Positions 6,630 to 14,369 of a stretch of 53,463 nucleotides of DNA are shown here, one piece after another. The stretch's first letter is position 1. Each line of letters begins with the position of its first letter. The DNA is from Gemmatimonadota bacterium (GTDB lineage: Bacteria > Gemmatimonadota > Gemmatimonadetes > Gemmatimonadales > GWC2-71-9): positions 1 to 53,463 of the forward strand of contig QHUT01000096.1 in assembly GCA_003222055.1 (NCBI GenBank). The letters are read 5' to 3'. A model generated the notes under the pieces. It saw only the letters and a list, made by a program, of their open reading frames with translations, made no database searches and was not told where the DNA came from. Made by a program: the position numbers and the translations under genes.

Positions 6630-8545
6630 CCAAGGGCCGGCGCGCTACGCCCGCGCGCGGGCTCCGGTCACCCGTGCCGTCCTCCAAGACGGGGTCCAAG
6701 CACCCGCTTGATTCGCAGCACATCGCGGCCGAAATCGTGGCCGCGCTCGCCGACGCGGTGATCGTCACGGGCGTGGATCGCCGGGCGCTCATGGCCAACC
6801 GCGCCGCCGCGGACCTGTTCGGCCGCCCCCTCGAGGACCTGCCGGGGACGCCCATCGACGACCTGGTGGCCGCCGGCGAGCGCGCGCTCGTCGCCGAGCA
6901 CGAGCAGAAGGCGTTCCGGGGCGAAGAGCAGCACTACGAGACGAAGATCGTGAGCGGGAACGGCGAGGAACGGGTGGTCGCCGTCTCCACTACGGGGCTC
7001 GTCGTCGAAGGCGAGCTGATCGGGGCCGTGGCGACCTTGCGCGATATCACCGACCAAAAGCGGGCAGAGGAAACACTAACCCGCTCCGAGGCTCGCTATC
7101 GCCATCTGTTCGAGTCGGCGTCGGATGCGATCGTTACACTGGACGCAACCGGCCGGTTTACCACTGTCAACCACGCTTCCGAGATCATCTCAGGCTACCG
7201 CCGCGAGGAGCTGCTAGGGATGTTTTTCGCTCCCTTGTTCCCGGACGACGAGCTTCCCCGGGCCCTGACCCACTATCAAAGGGCGCTAGGGGGCGAGACG
7301 GGGTTGTTCGAGACTGCCTTCTACCGGAAGGACGGTGAAGTCCGGACCATTCAGGTGACCTACTCGACGCCTCAGCTCGACGAAGAGGTGCTGTGCGTCA
7401 TCCGCGACGTCACCGACCAGAAGATGCTGCAGGAGCAGCTGATCCAGTCGGAGAAGATGTCGGCGATCGGGCAGCTCGTCTCCGGTGTGGCGCACGAGCT
7501 CAACAACCCGCTCGCCGGGATCTCGGCGTTCGCCCAGCTGCTGCTGAGCGAAAAGCGCTTCCCGCCCGACCAGCGCACGGCGGCGGAAATGATCTACGCC
7601 GAAGCCCGGCGCGCCTCGCGCATCGTACAGAACCTCCTGACCTTCGCGCGCCAGCACAAGCCCGAGCGCTCCCCGACGTCGGTGAACCAGGTGCTGGACG
7701 ACACGCTCGAGCTGCGGGGGTACGAGCTGCGGGTGCGGGGAATCGACGTGCAGCGCGACTACGACGATCAGGCCCCCGAGACCATGGCGGACGCCCACCA
7801 GCTGCAGCAGGTGTTCCTGAACCTGATCACCAACGCCGAGCAGGCGATGGAGCGGGCCGAACGGGACCAGCAGCGCCTCACCGTGCGCACGCGCCAGGCC
7901 GGCGCCGTCATCCGCATCGAGATCGAGGACACGGGCCCGGGCATCCCCCCCAATCTGCTCGAGCGGATCTTCAATCCGTTCTTCACCACCAAGCCCACGG
8001 GGTCCGGCACGGGGCTGGGGCTCTCGATCTCCCTCGGCATCGTGCGCGAGCACGAGGGGCGGATCTGGGCGGAGAATGCCCCGCAGGGCGGCGCCCGGTT
8101 CGTCATCGAGCTGCCGGTCGTGACGCCGCGCGCGACGGGAGAGTTCCAGAGCACGCCGCTGGCGCAGCCCGTCACCGACCGCTTGCACGTGCTCGTGGTG
8201 GACGACGAGGCCTCGGTGCGAGTCGCGCTGCAGCGCTACCTGTCCGGCCGTGGCCACGAGGTCGAGACGACCGCCAGCGGCCGGGAAGCCCTCGCCCGAA
8301 TGCGCGAGGACGCCTTCGACGCGGTCATCATCGACATGCGGATGCCGGACCTGTCGGGAGAGCAGCTGTTCGGGGAGCTCAAGGCCCGCGACCCGTCCTA
8401 CGCGGATCGCGTGATCTTCACGACGGGACAGCTGGTGGACGACACCGTGCGCAGCTTCCTCTCGTCCACGGGCCGTCCCTGCGTGCCGAAGCCGTTCGAG
8501 TTCAGCGCCTTCGACCAGGTGCTGCCGGCGCGCCGCGTCTCCTGA
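6626..8545 (+). CDS. Cytoplasmic PAS-PAS hybrid histidine kinase with C-terminal receiver
   Basis: 639-residue sensor kinase with no membrane segment. Order: PAS 1 (about 35-145), PAS 2 (about 155-265), HisKA dimerisation helix with phospho-accepting His290 in VAHELNNPL, HATPase with N-box NLITNAEQAM, G1 DTGPGIP and G2 GTGLGLS, then a receiver domain (about 520-635) with acidic DDE and phospho-acceptor Asp570 in IIDMRMPDLSG. The internal receiver means a phosphorelay or self-modulated output; no response-regulator partner is adjacent. Start overlaps the diiron-protein stop (ATGA), suggesting that the kinase senses something linked to that protein's redox state or product. Its TGA abuts the stop of the convergent PDZ gene. 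Confidence 0.93.
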   Translation: MTKGRRATPARGLRSPVPSSKTGSKHPLDSQHIAAEIVAALADAVIVTGVDRRALMANRAAADLFGRPLEDLPGTPIDDLVAAGERALVAEHEQKAFRGEEQHYETKIVSGNGEERVVAVSTTGLVVEGELIGAVATLRDITDQKRAEETLTRSEARYRHLFESASDAIVTLDATGRFTTVNHASEIISGYRREELLGMFFAPLFPDDELPRALTHYQRALGGETGLFETAFYRKDGEVRTIQVTYSTPQLDEEVLCVIRDVTDQKMLQEQLIQSEKMSAIGQLVSGVAHELNNPLAGISAFAQLLLSEKRFPPDQRTAAEMIYAEARRASRIVQNLLTFARQHKPERSPTSVNQVLDDTLELRGYELRVRGIDVQRDYDDQAPETMADAHQLQQVFLNLITNAEQAMERAERDQQRLTVRTRQAGAVIRIEIEDTGPGIPPNLLERIFNPFFTTKPTGSGTGLGLSISLGIVREHEGRIWAENAPQGGARFVIELPVVTPRATGEFQSTPLAQPVTDRLHVLVVDDEASVRVALQRYLSGRGHEVETTASGREALARMREDAFDAVIIDMRMPDLSGEQLFGELKARDPSYADRVIFTTGQLVDDTVRSFLSSTGRPCVPKPFEFSAFDQVLPARRVS

Positions 8546-9454
8546 TCAGACGCGCTGGAGGCGCACCCGACGCGACTCGCGCACCCGCTGGAAGCGACTC
8601 TGGTCCTCGTGCTCGCCGTGCTCATCGTGCCGCCGGAACATGCGCGTCTCGCGCGACGGCACTTTCCAGCTCACCGTCGTACGCTTCTGCTTGCGCATGA
8701 TGTCGATGGAGACGGTCTCGCCCTTGTCGTAGGACCGCAGGATCCGCATCGCGTGTGAGGGGCTCGAGGGCTTGCGCCCGCCGATGGACAGGATCACATC
8801 CCCGCCCTTGAGCGACAGGCTCGAGTCCGCCGGGGCCTTCACCACCAGGACGCCCTCCTTGCTGCCGAAATATTCTCCCAGGTCGGGGTTGAGACTCACG
8901 AGCTCGAGATCGCCCCACGGCGCGCCAAACGACATTTCGAAGCCCATCTCCGGCATTACCGGCATGACCATGGGGCCGGGACCCGGCATCTCCATCGGGA
9001 GGCCGCCGCCCAGGTCCTCGGCGACGAGCGTGGCCTGTTTGGTGTCGCTGCCGCGACGAAACTCGAGCCGCACCGTGTCGCCGGGCTCAAGCTTGCGCGC
9101 CAGCGCGATGAGCTTCTGACTCGGCCCCGACTCGTCTTCATCTTCCGCCTTCAAGCCGCCCAGCGCCGTCCCGTTGAACTTGGTGATGATGTCGCCCACC
9201 TTGAGGCCCGCTTTCTCGGCCGGGCTCCCCGGCGTGATGCCCTCAATCTTAGCCCCGACGTTATCGCTCTCCTGACTCGCATCGGGCCGTACGACGACCC
9301 CAATTCGAGCGCGGTTGTCTCCCCACGCGAAGGCGAATGCGCGCGGCGCCCGGGACGCCCGCGGCGGGCGGGCTGTCGGCGCGGGCTCCTGCGCCGTGAG
9401 CCCGGCCGCCCACAGGGCCGCGACGGCGACGATGACCAACCACTGACGTTGCAT
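8546..9454 (-). CDS. Secreted protein with two PDZ domains
   Basis: 302 residues with a Sec signal peptide (cleavage likely after GLTA, about residue 21). PDZ 1 (about 45-140) shows GITPGSPAEKAGLKVGDII; PDZ 2 (about 175-265) shows a GVLVVKAPADSSLSLKGGD-like segment. A Met/Pro/Gly-rich linker lies between, and a His/Arg/Glu-rich tail follows. There is no protease domain, so it probably acts as a periplasmic binding or scaffolding factor. It is the third gene of the sigma / anti-sigma operon; PDZ proteins there can relay envelope stress to the membrane anti-sigma factor, which is the likely role here but is inference from context. Confidence 0.87.
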   Translation of the reverse strand: MQRQWLVIVAVAALWAAGLTAQEPAPTARPPRASRAPRAFAFAWGDNRARIGVVVRPDASQESDNVGAKIEGITPGSPAEKAGLKVGDIITKFNGTALGGLKAEDEDESGPSQKLIALARKLEPGDTVRLEFRRGSDTKQATLVAEDLGGGLPMEMPGPGPMVMPVMPEMGFEMSFGAPWGDLELVSLNPDLGEYFGSKEGVLVVKAPADSSLSLKGGDVILSIGGRKPSSPSHAMRILRSYDKGETVSIDIMRKQKRTTVSWKVPSRETRMFRRHDEHGEHEDQSRFQRVRESRRVRLQRV

Positions 9455-9473
9455 GTGTGCTACCTCCGGGGCC

Positions 9474-10055
9474 CTAGAGCCCCACGTAAGCGGCCCGCGT
9501 CACGTGAACCCCCACCAGCTGCTGCATGAGATCCACGCGCTGCTGCCACAGTTTGACGAGCTCCGCCGGACGCGGCGGCACGTCCGGGGGCCCGAGGCGG
9601 GCCAGCTCGCCGTCGATGACGGCAATACGATCTTCCAGCGCGGCCGCGAGTGCCGCCAGCCGACCGCTGATCACCCGGGCGTCGGGGTCGTAGCGGTCGA
9701 GCTGCTGCTCCAGCGTCGCCGACTCCTGCTTCACACGGGCGAGCTCGGCCGCATCCGCTTGGCGAGTGCCGAACGGGCGGAACACGAGCAGGCCGGCGAC
9801 CGCGGCGGCCGCGGCCACACTCCAGACGCCCCAGCGCTCGCGCCGCCGCCGCCCGGCCATCACGGCCTCGCGCACCACGGGCCAGCGGTCGCGCGCCGGA
9901 CGCCGCGCCGGGAGCGCCTTGAGCTGCGCGACGCGCTGGTACAGCGCATCGAGCTCCGCACGGCACGTCGCGCATGCCTCTACGTGCGAACGCGCCCAGG
10001 CGGACCCCTCCCCCGCCCGCAGGGCCAGCAGATCGTCCATCGTGCAATGCATCAT
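9474..10055 (-). CDS. Membrane anti-sigma factor with zinc-binding (zf-HC2/ZAS) motif
   Basis: 193 residues. The N-terminal anti-sigma domain has His3 and the H-x3-C-x2-C signature (His24, Cys28, Cys31), which grips the ECF sigma factor in the cytoplasm. One membrane segment follows at about 75-93, then a periplasmic coiled-coil-like region rich in Glu/Gln/Arg (about 105-165). ATG overlaps the sigma-factor stop as ATGA, ensuring stoichiometric synthesis, and AAGGAG precedes it. The PDZ gene follows 19 bases downstream. Confidence 0.92.
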   Translation of the reverse strand: MMHCTMDDLLALRAGEGSAWARSHVEACATCRAELDALYQRVAQLKALPARRPARDRWPVVREAVMAGRRRRERWGVWSVAAAAAVAGLLVFRPFGTRQADAAELARVKQESATLEQQLDRYDPDARVISGRLAALAAALEDRIAVIDGELARLGPPDVPPRPAELVKLWQQRVDLMQQLVGVHVTRAAYVGL

Positions 10056-10591
10056 CGTGCCGCTCCTTCATCATCCAGCATGCCGCGCAACCGCGCGTGC
10101 GCCCGCGCCAGCTGCGACTTCGAAAAACTCACCGTCTTGCCCATCTGCTCGGCGATCTCCTCGTGCGTGTACCCCTCGACGTCGTGCAGCCATACCACCG
10201 CCCGCGACGTCTCGCTCAGCCGCTCGAACGCGCGCTCGAGGTCGATCCGCGCCGGGATAGCCGAGCCTCCCGGTCCGGCCGCCGCTTCCTCGTGAAGCTC
10301 ATCCGTCGCGCGCACCTGGTTGCGCCGGATCCGCATCAGGGCCTTGGACGCCGCGATCTGCCGCACCCAACCCCACAGGTGCCCCTCCGCCCGATACTGC
10401 TTGATGCTCCGCACCACCTCGAGAAACGTCTCCTGCAGCACGTCCTCGGCGTCCTCGGGGCTCCGCAGCATCCGGAACGCGAGGTTGTACACGGGCGTCT
10501 CGAACGCCCGGTACAGCGCCTCCAGCGCTTCCAGGTCGCCAGATTTCGCCCGGGCAACGAGAATGTCGGGGACGGCGAGCGAGATGGTCAT
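10052..10591 (-). CDS. ECF-family RNA polymerase sigma factor
   Basis: 179 residues. Region 2 covers about 25-90: the Asp/Glu-rich SPEDAEDVLQETFLEV core-binding helix and the GWVRQIAASKALMRIRR -10-recognition helix. Region 4 covers about 115-170: helix-turn-helix YTHEEIAEQMGKT followed by SFSKSQLARAHARLR. Start taken as ATG 10591, where region 2 homologues begin. AGGAG lies directly against this ATG, which is poor spacing, and the frame is open to an ATG at 10645 that would read into the repeat element, so the start is uncertain. First gene of the sigma/anti-sigma/PDZ operon and probably autoregulated. Confidence 0.92.
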   Translation of the reverse strand: MTISLAVPDILVARAKSGDLEALEALYRAFETPVYNLAFRMLRSPEDAEDVLQETFLEVVRSIKQYRAEGHLWGWVRQIAASKALMRIRRNQVRATDELHEEAAAGPGGSAIPARIDLERAFERLSETSRAVVWLHDVEGYTHEEIAEQMGKTVSFSKSQLARAHARLRGMLDDEGAAR

Positions 10592-10637
10592 CTCCTGAAC
10601 TACAAAGATGCGTCGACTACGAAAGACGTCGCGCCAA

Positions 10638-10718
10638 GGCGTCAAGCAAAGACGTCGCGCGACGGCGTTGTGCTACGTCTCCGTGCTACGTCGTCGCTTG
10701 ACGTCTCTGCGAGACGCC
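10638..10718. repeat. Fold-back element between sigma-factor and mbfA-like genes
   Basis: Two 27-nt arms (10638-10664 and 10692-10718) are inverted copies with 22 of 27 positions matching. Inside are direct repeats, AAAGACGTCGCG twice with a 26-bp period and GTGCTACGTC twice with a 13-bp period, and a terminal small dyad CGTCTC/GAGACG (10702-10716). It fills the divergent promoter region, so it may carry regulatory sites; it is built like the other fold-backs in this window. Confidence 0.7.
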
Positions 10719-10762
10719 GTTCTAAGCTGTTGCTATCTTGCAAGTTGCAGCTATTTTGCGGG

Positions 10763-11878
10763 ATGCTCGATCTCGACAAATCCACGCTGCACACCTGGCT
10801 GCACCACTGGCAGGACGAATACGACGCCGCCTACCTGTACCTGGTGCTCGCCGGCCAGGAGCCGGACCAGAAGCGCAAGGACGTCTACATCAAGCTGGCC
10901 GGCGTGGAAGAGCGGCATGTGCAGATGTGGGAGAAGCTGCTCGCGGAGCACGGCCATCCGGTCGGCCGGCCGCAGCCTTCGGTGAACGCACGGCTGCGTG
11001 CCTGGTTCGGGCGGCGCTTCGGGCCCGGATACCTGCTGCCGCTGCTCCTGCGCGAAGAGGGGCAGGAGGTGAAGGGGTACATGGACCTCCACAAGCAGGC
11101 GACGTTCGCCGATGCGCGCGACGTGTCGCTCAAGCTCGCGAAGGAATCCGCGGCGCACGCGGAGACGCTGGCGGACCTGGCGGGGCGGGCGGCGGAGCCC
11201 TGGCACAACACGGGGTCGGGCGGATTCCTGCGCAATGTCGTGTACGGGTTCAATGACGGCCTGACCGCGAATTTCGGTCTCGTGGCCGGCGTGATCGGCG
11301 CCAGCGTGGCGTCGCACATGGTGCTGCTCTCGGGCCTCGCCGGGATGATCGCGGACGCGCTGTCGATGGGCGCCTCGGGCTATCTCGCGGCGAAGAGCGA
11401 GCAGGAGGTGTACGCCCACGAGATCGCCATGGAGAAGGAAGAAATCCGGATCATGCCCGAGGTGGAGGAAGAGGAGCTCGCCCTGGTCTATCAGACCAAG
11501 GGCATCGAAGCCGGGATCGCCCGCCAGATGGCCGCCGAGGTGATGCGCGACTCGCAGCGGGCGCTGGACGAGCAGGTGCGGGAGGAGCTGAAGATCGGCG
11601 AGGCGCACGCGACCCCGTTCAAGGAGGGATGGGTCACGGGGGCGTCCACGGCGGTCGGGGCGCTCATTCCCGTGGCACCGTTCCTCGTGCTGAGCGGACG
11701 GGCGGCCGCATGGACCGCATTCGCCATCGCCATGCTCTCCCACTTCGCGGTCGGAGCGGCCCGCAGCTTTTTCACGGGCCGCGGTGTGATCCGCAGTGGA
11801 ATCGACATGTTCGTGGTGGGGCTGGGCGTGGCTGCTGTCGGGTACGTCGTCGGGGACGTGATCGCGAAAGTGCTCTAG
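10763..11878 (+). CDS. mbfA: MbfA-like membrane-bound ferritin / VIT1-CCC1 iron exporter
   Basis: 371-residue fusion. The N-terminal ferritin/rubrerythrin-like four-helix domain (about 1-140) has iron-ligand candidates in DEYDAAYLYL, VEERHVQMW, REEGQE and KESAAHAETL. The C-terminal VIT1/CCC1 transporter domain (about 150-371) has VYGFNDGLTANFGLVAGV, an acidic cytoplasmic insert (MEKEEIRIMPEVEEEE) and several membrane helices ending in FVVGLGVAAVGYVVGDVI. In rhizobia such proteins oxidise and export iron under excess iron or peroxide; that role is inferred here. ATG 10763 is where the ferritin domain starts; the open frame extends much further upstream through the opposite-strand sigma gene and is not real. 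The stop overlaps the convergent leuS stop by a few bases. Confidence 0.88.
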   Translation: MLDLDKSTLHTWLHHWQDEYDAAYLYLVLAGQEPDQKRKDVYIKLAGVEERHVQMWEKLLAEHGHPVGRPQPSVNARLRAWFGRRFGPGYLLPLLLREEGQEVKGYMDLHKQATFADARDVSLKLAKESAAHAETLADLAGRAAEPWHNTGSGGFLRNVVYGFNDGLTANFGLVAGVIGASVASHMVLLSGLAGMIADALSMGASGYLAAKSEQEVYAHEIAMEKEEIRIMPEVEEEELALVYQTKGIEAGIARQMAAEVMRDSQRALDEQVREELKIGEAHATPFKEGWVTGASTAVGALIPVAPFLVLSGRAAAWTAFAIAMLSHFAVGAARSFFTGRGVIRSGIDMFVVGLGVAAVGYVVGDVIAKVL

Positions 11879-14301
11879 ACGACCAGGTTGAGCAGGCGGT
11901 CTTGCACGTAGACCGTCTTTCGCACCGGCTTTCCGTCCACGAACTTGCGGACGGACTCGTCCTTCATCGCCAGGGCCACGACCTCCGCCTCACTCGCGCC
12001 GCGGCCCACCGTCACCCGCGCTCGCACCTTGCCGTTCACCTGCACCACCACTTCCACGTCTCCCGCCGCGGCGAGCCGCTCGTCGAACGCCGGCCATGCC
12101 GCCGTGAAGATCGAGCGCTCGTGTCCGAACAGGGACCACAGCTCCTCGGCGAGGTGCGGGGCGTACGGCGCCACCATCACGAGCAGGGGTTGAATCGCTT
12201 CCCGCGCCACGACGCGCTCGTCGCGCACCGTGTTGAGATACTCCATCATCGCCGAGATGGCCGTGTTGTAGTCGAGCCGCTCGGTGTCGCTGGTCACCTT
12301 CTTGATCGTCCGATGCAGCTTCCGCTCGACAACTGACCCCGGGAACCCCGGGCTTGCGCCCGGGGTCGGTTGGGTCGCCGCCTCGTGGGCCGTGGTCCAC
12401 AGCTTGTCGAGGAAGCGGCGGACACCGATGATGCTCGTGTCGCGGAAGTCGCCGCCCTCCTGGAACGGTCCCAGGAACATCAGGTACATGCGCAGCGTAT
12501 CGGCGCCCCACTTCTGGATGTAGGCGTCCGGGATGACCACGTTGCCGCGCGACTTGGACATCTTCGCGCCGTCTTTGATGATCAGCCCGTGCGCGCGGAG
12601 CTTCGGAAACGGCTCGTCGAAGTGCAGCTTCCCGAGCTCGCGCAGCACCATCGTGACGAAGCGGGAATAGAGCAGGTGGAGCACGGCGTGCTCGTTCCCC
12701 CCGATGTAGCTCGACACCGGCAGCCACGTCGTCGTCCGCGCCGGGTCCCACGGCCGGTCGTCGAATTCGGTCGAGGGGTACCGCAAGAAGTACCAAGCCG
12801 AGTCGAGGAACGTGTCCGAAACGTCGGTCTCGCGCCTGCCCTGGGAGCCGCACTGCGGGCACTTCACGAAGTACCACTCCTTGTGGCGTGCGAGGGGCGA
12901 GACCCCGCTTGCATCGGGACGGAAGTCCTGGATGAACGGCAGCTCCACGGGCAGGTCCCGCTCCGGCACCGCCACGGGACCGCAGCGGTCGCAATAGATG
13001 ATCGGGATGGGTGGTCCCCAGTAGCGCTGGCGCGAGATACACCAGTCGTGCAGCCGGTACTGCACCTCCGGGGTAGCGAGTTTCCGCTCCTGGAGCCAGG
13101 CGACGATGGCGCCCTTCGCCTGGCGGCACGGCCTGCCGTCGAACTGCTGCGAGTTCACGAGCACGCCGTCCTCACTGACGCGGGGGAGCGGCTCGGCTCC
13201 GCTAGTGCGCACCACCTCGCGGATGGGCAGCTTGAACTGGGTGGCGAACTCGAAGTCGCGCGTGTCGTGCGCCGGCACGGCCATGATCGCCCCGGTGCCG
13301 TATTCCATGAGCACGTAGTCCGCGATCCAGATGGAGATCGCCTCACCCGTCGCCGGATTGCGGGCGTAGGAACCGAGGAACACTCCGGTCTTGGTCTTGT
13401 CGCCGACCCGGCGTGATACGAGGTCCTTCCCCTGCATCTGACGCCGGTAGGCGTTCACCGAGCGCCGCTGCTCGTCGGCCGTGAGCTGGTCCACCAGCGG
13501 GTGCTCGGGGGCGAGCACGAGGTAGGTCGCACCGAACACCGTGTCGGGACGGGTGGTGAACACGGGGATCCTGGCACCGGCCGGCGTCTCGAAAATCAGC
13601 TCGGCCCCCTCGCTGCGACCGATCCAGTTGCGCTGCAGCGTACGCGTCGAGTCGGACCAGTCGAGCCGGTCGAGGTTCTTGAGCAGCGGCTCCGCGTACT
13701 TGGTGATGTTGAAGAACCACTGCTCCAGGAAGCGCTGCTCGACCTTGGTGTCGGGGTGCCGCTCGCAGTAGCCATTGATCACCTGCTCGTTGGCGATCAC
13801 GCTCATGTCCTTGGGACACCAGTTGACCGCCGCCTGCTTGCGGAACGCCAGGCCCGCGGCGAACAGCTGCAGGAAAATCCACTGCGTCCACTTGTAGTAG
13901 CGGGGGTCGGTGGTGGAGAGCTCGTGCCGCCAGTCGAACATGCCGCCGAAGCGCCGCAGCTGGCGGCGGAAGGTCTCGATGTTCTTCGGGATCAGCTGCG
14001 CCGGGTTGGTCCCCACCGAGAGCGCGTAGTTCTCCGAGTGGATGCCGAACGCGTCGAACCCGATCGGCTCGAACACGTCGTACCCCTGCAGCCGCTTGAA
14101 CCGCCCGTAGATGTCGGCGCCGGTGAACGCGAACATGTTCCCCACGTGCAGGCCCTCAGCCGAGGGATAGGGGAACATCATGAGGTTGTAGAACGGCCGG
14201 CGCGTTCGGTCCAAGTCGGGCTCGTTGGTGTGCTCCCGCACCCAGCGCTCCTGCCACTTGGCCTCGACCAGCTGCGGATCGTACGGCGGGACCTGAGTCA
14301 T
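11875..14301 (-). CDS. leuS: Leucyl-tRNA synthetase
   Basis: Charges tRNA-Leu; essential class I synthetase, 808 residues, a normal bacterial length. The HIGH box appears as HVGN in PYPSAEGLHVGN (about 44-55), the CP1 editing domain has TTRPDTVFGATYLVLAPEHP, the KMSKS loop is at 580-584, and the anticodon-binding and C-terminal domains complete the protein. Between the KMSKS region and the anticodon-binding domain (about residues 644-658) the sequence PTPGASPGFPGS is encoded by an in-frame palindromic element also found in the Mo-hydroxylase gene. The gene should be functional because the insertion falls in a linker. Convergent with the mbfA-like gene and divergent from the MCP gene. SD before ATG 14301 is weak. 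Confidence 0.97.
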   Translation of the reverse strand: MTQVPPYDPQLVEAKWQERWVREHTNEPDLDRTRRPFYNLMMFPYPSAEGLHVGNMFAFTGADIYGRFKRLQGYDVFEPIGFDAFGIHSENYALSVGTNPAQLIPKNIETFRRQLRRFGGMFDWRHELSTTDPRYYKWTQWIFLQLFAAGLAFRKQAAVNWCPKDMSVIANEQVINGYCERHPDTKVEQRFLEQWFFNITKYAEPLLKNLDRLDWSDSTRTLQRNWIGRSEGAELIFETPAGARIPVFTTRPDTVFGATYLVLAPEHPLVDQLTADEQRRSVNAYRRQMQGKDLVSRRVGDKTKTGVFLGSYARNPATGEAISIWIADYVLMEYGTGAIMAVPAHDTRDFEFATQFKLPIREVVRTSGAEPLPRVSEDGVLVNSQQFDGRPCRQAKGAIVAWLQERKLATPEVQYRLHDWCISRQRYWGPPIPIIYCDRCGPVAVPERDLPVELPFIQDFRPDASGVSPLARHKEWYFVKCPQCGSQGRRETDVSDTFLDSAWYFLRYPSTEFDDRPWDPARTTTWLPVSSYIGGNEHAVLHLLYSRFVTMVLRELGKLHFDEPFPKLRAHGLIIKDGAKMSKSRGNVVIPDAYIQKWGADTLRMYLMFLGPFQEGGDFRDTSIIGVRRFLDKLWTTAHEAATQPTPGASPGFPGSVVERKLHRTIKKVTSDTERLDYNTAISAMMEYLNTVRDERVVAREAIQPLLVMVAPYAPHLAEELWSLFGHERSIFTAAWPAFDERLAAAGDVEVVVQVNGKVRARVTVGRGASEAEVVALAMKDESVRKFVDGKPVRKTVYVQDRLLNLVV
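12346..12367 (-). repeat. In-frame palindromic hairpin element in leuS
   Basis: 22 bases identical on the coding strand to 2815-2836. Arms CCCCGGGC/GCCCGGGG enclose GCAA, giving a very stable hairpin in the leuS mRNA. It encodes TPGASPG in a linker. A second partial palindrome (CCCCGGG/CCCGGGG, about 12337-12350) is fused to it. Confidence 0.85.
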
Positions 14302-14323
14302 AAGTCCATGAAATTAAACAGGC

Positions 14324-14352
14324 TTGCTCAACCGGGTAACCCTGCGTAGCTT
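14324..14352 (+). promoter_or_regulatory. Possible promoter of the MCP gene
   Basis: TTGCTC (14324-14329), 17-bp spacer, TAGCTT (14347-14352) in the short leuS/MCP divergent gap. Match to consensus is moderate, and no clear Shine-Dalgarno precedes ATG 14370. Confidence 0.3.
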
Positions 14353-14369
14353 CGCTTCCGACCCGCATC

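Noticed and set aside
10592-10762. Riboswitch or iron-responsive RNA upstream of the iron exporter
   Set aside because: The fold is a repeat-derived fold-back; no known aptamer core could be recognised.
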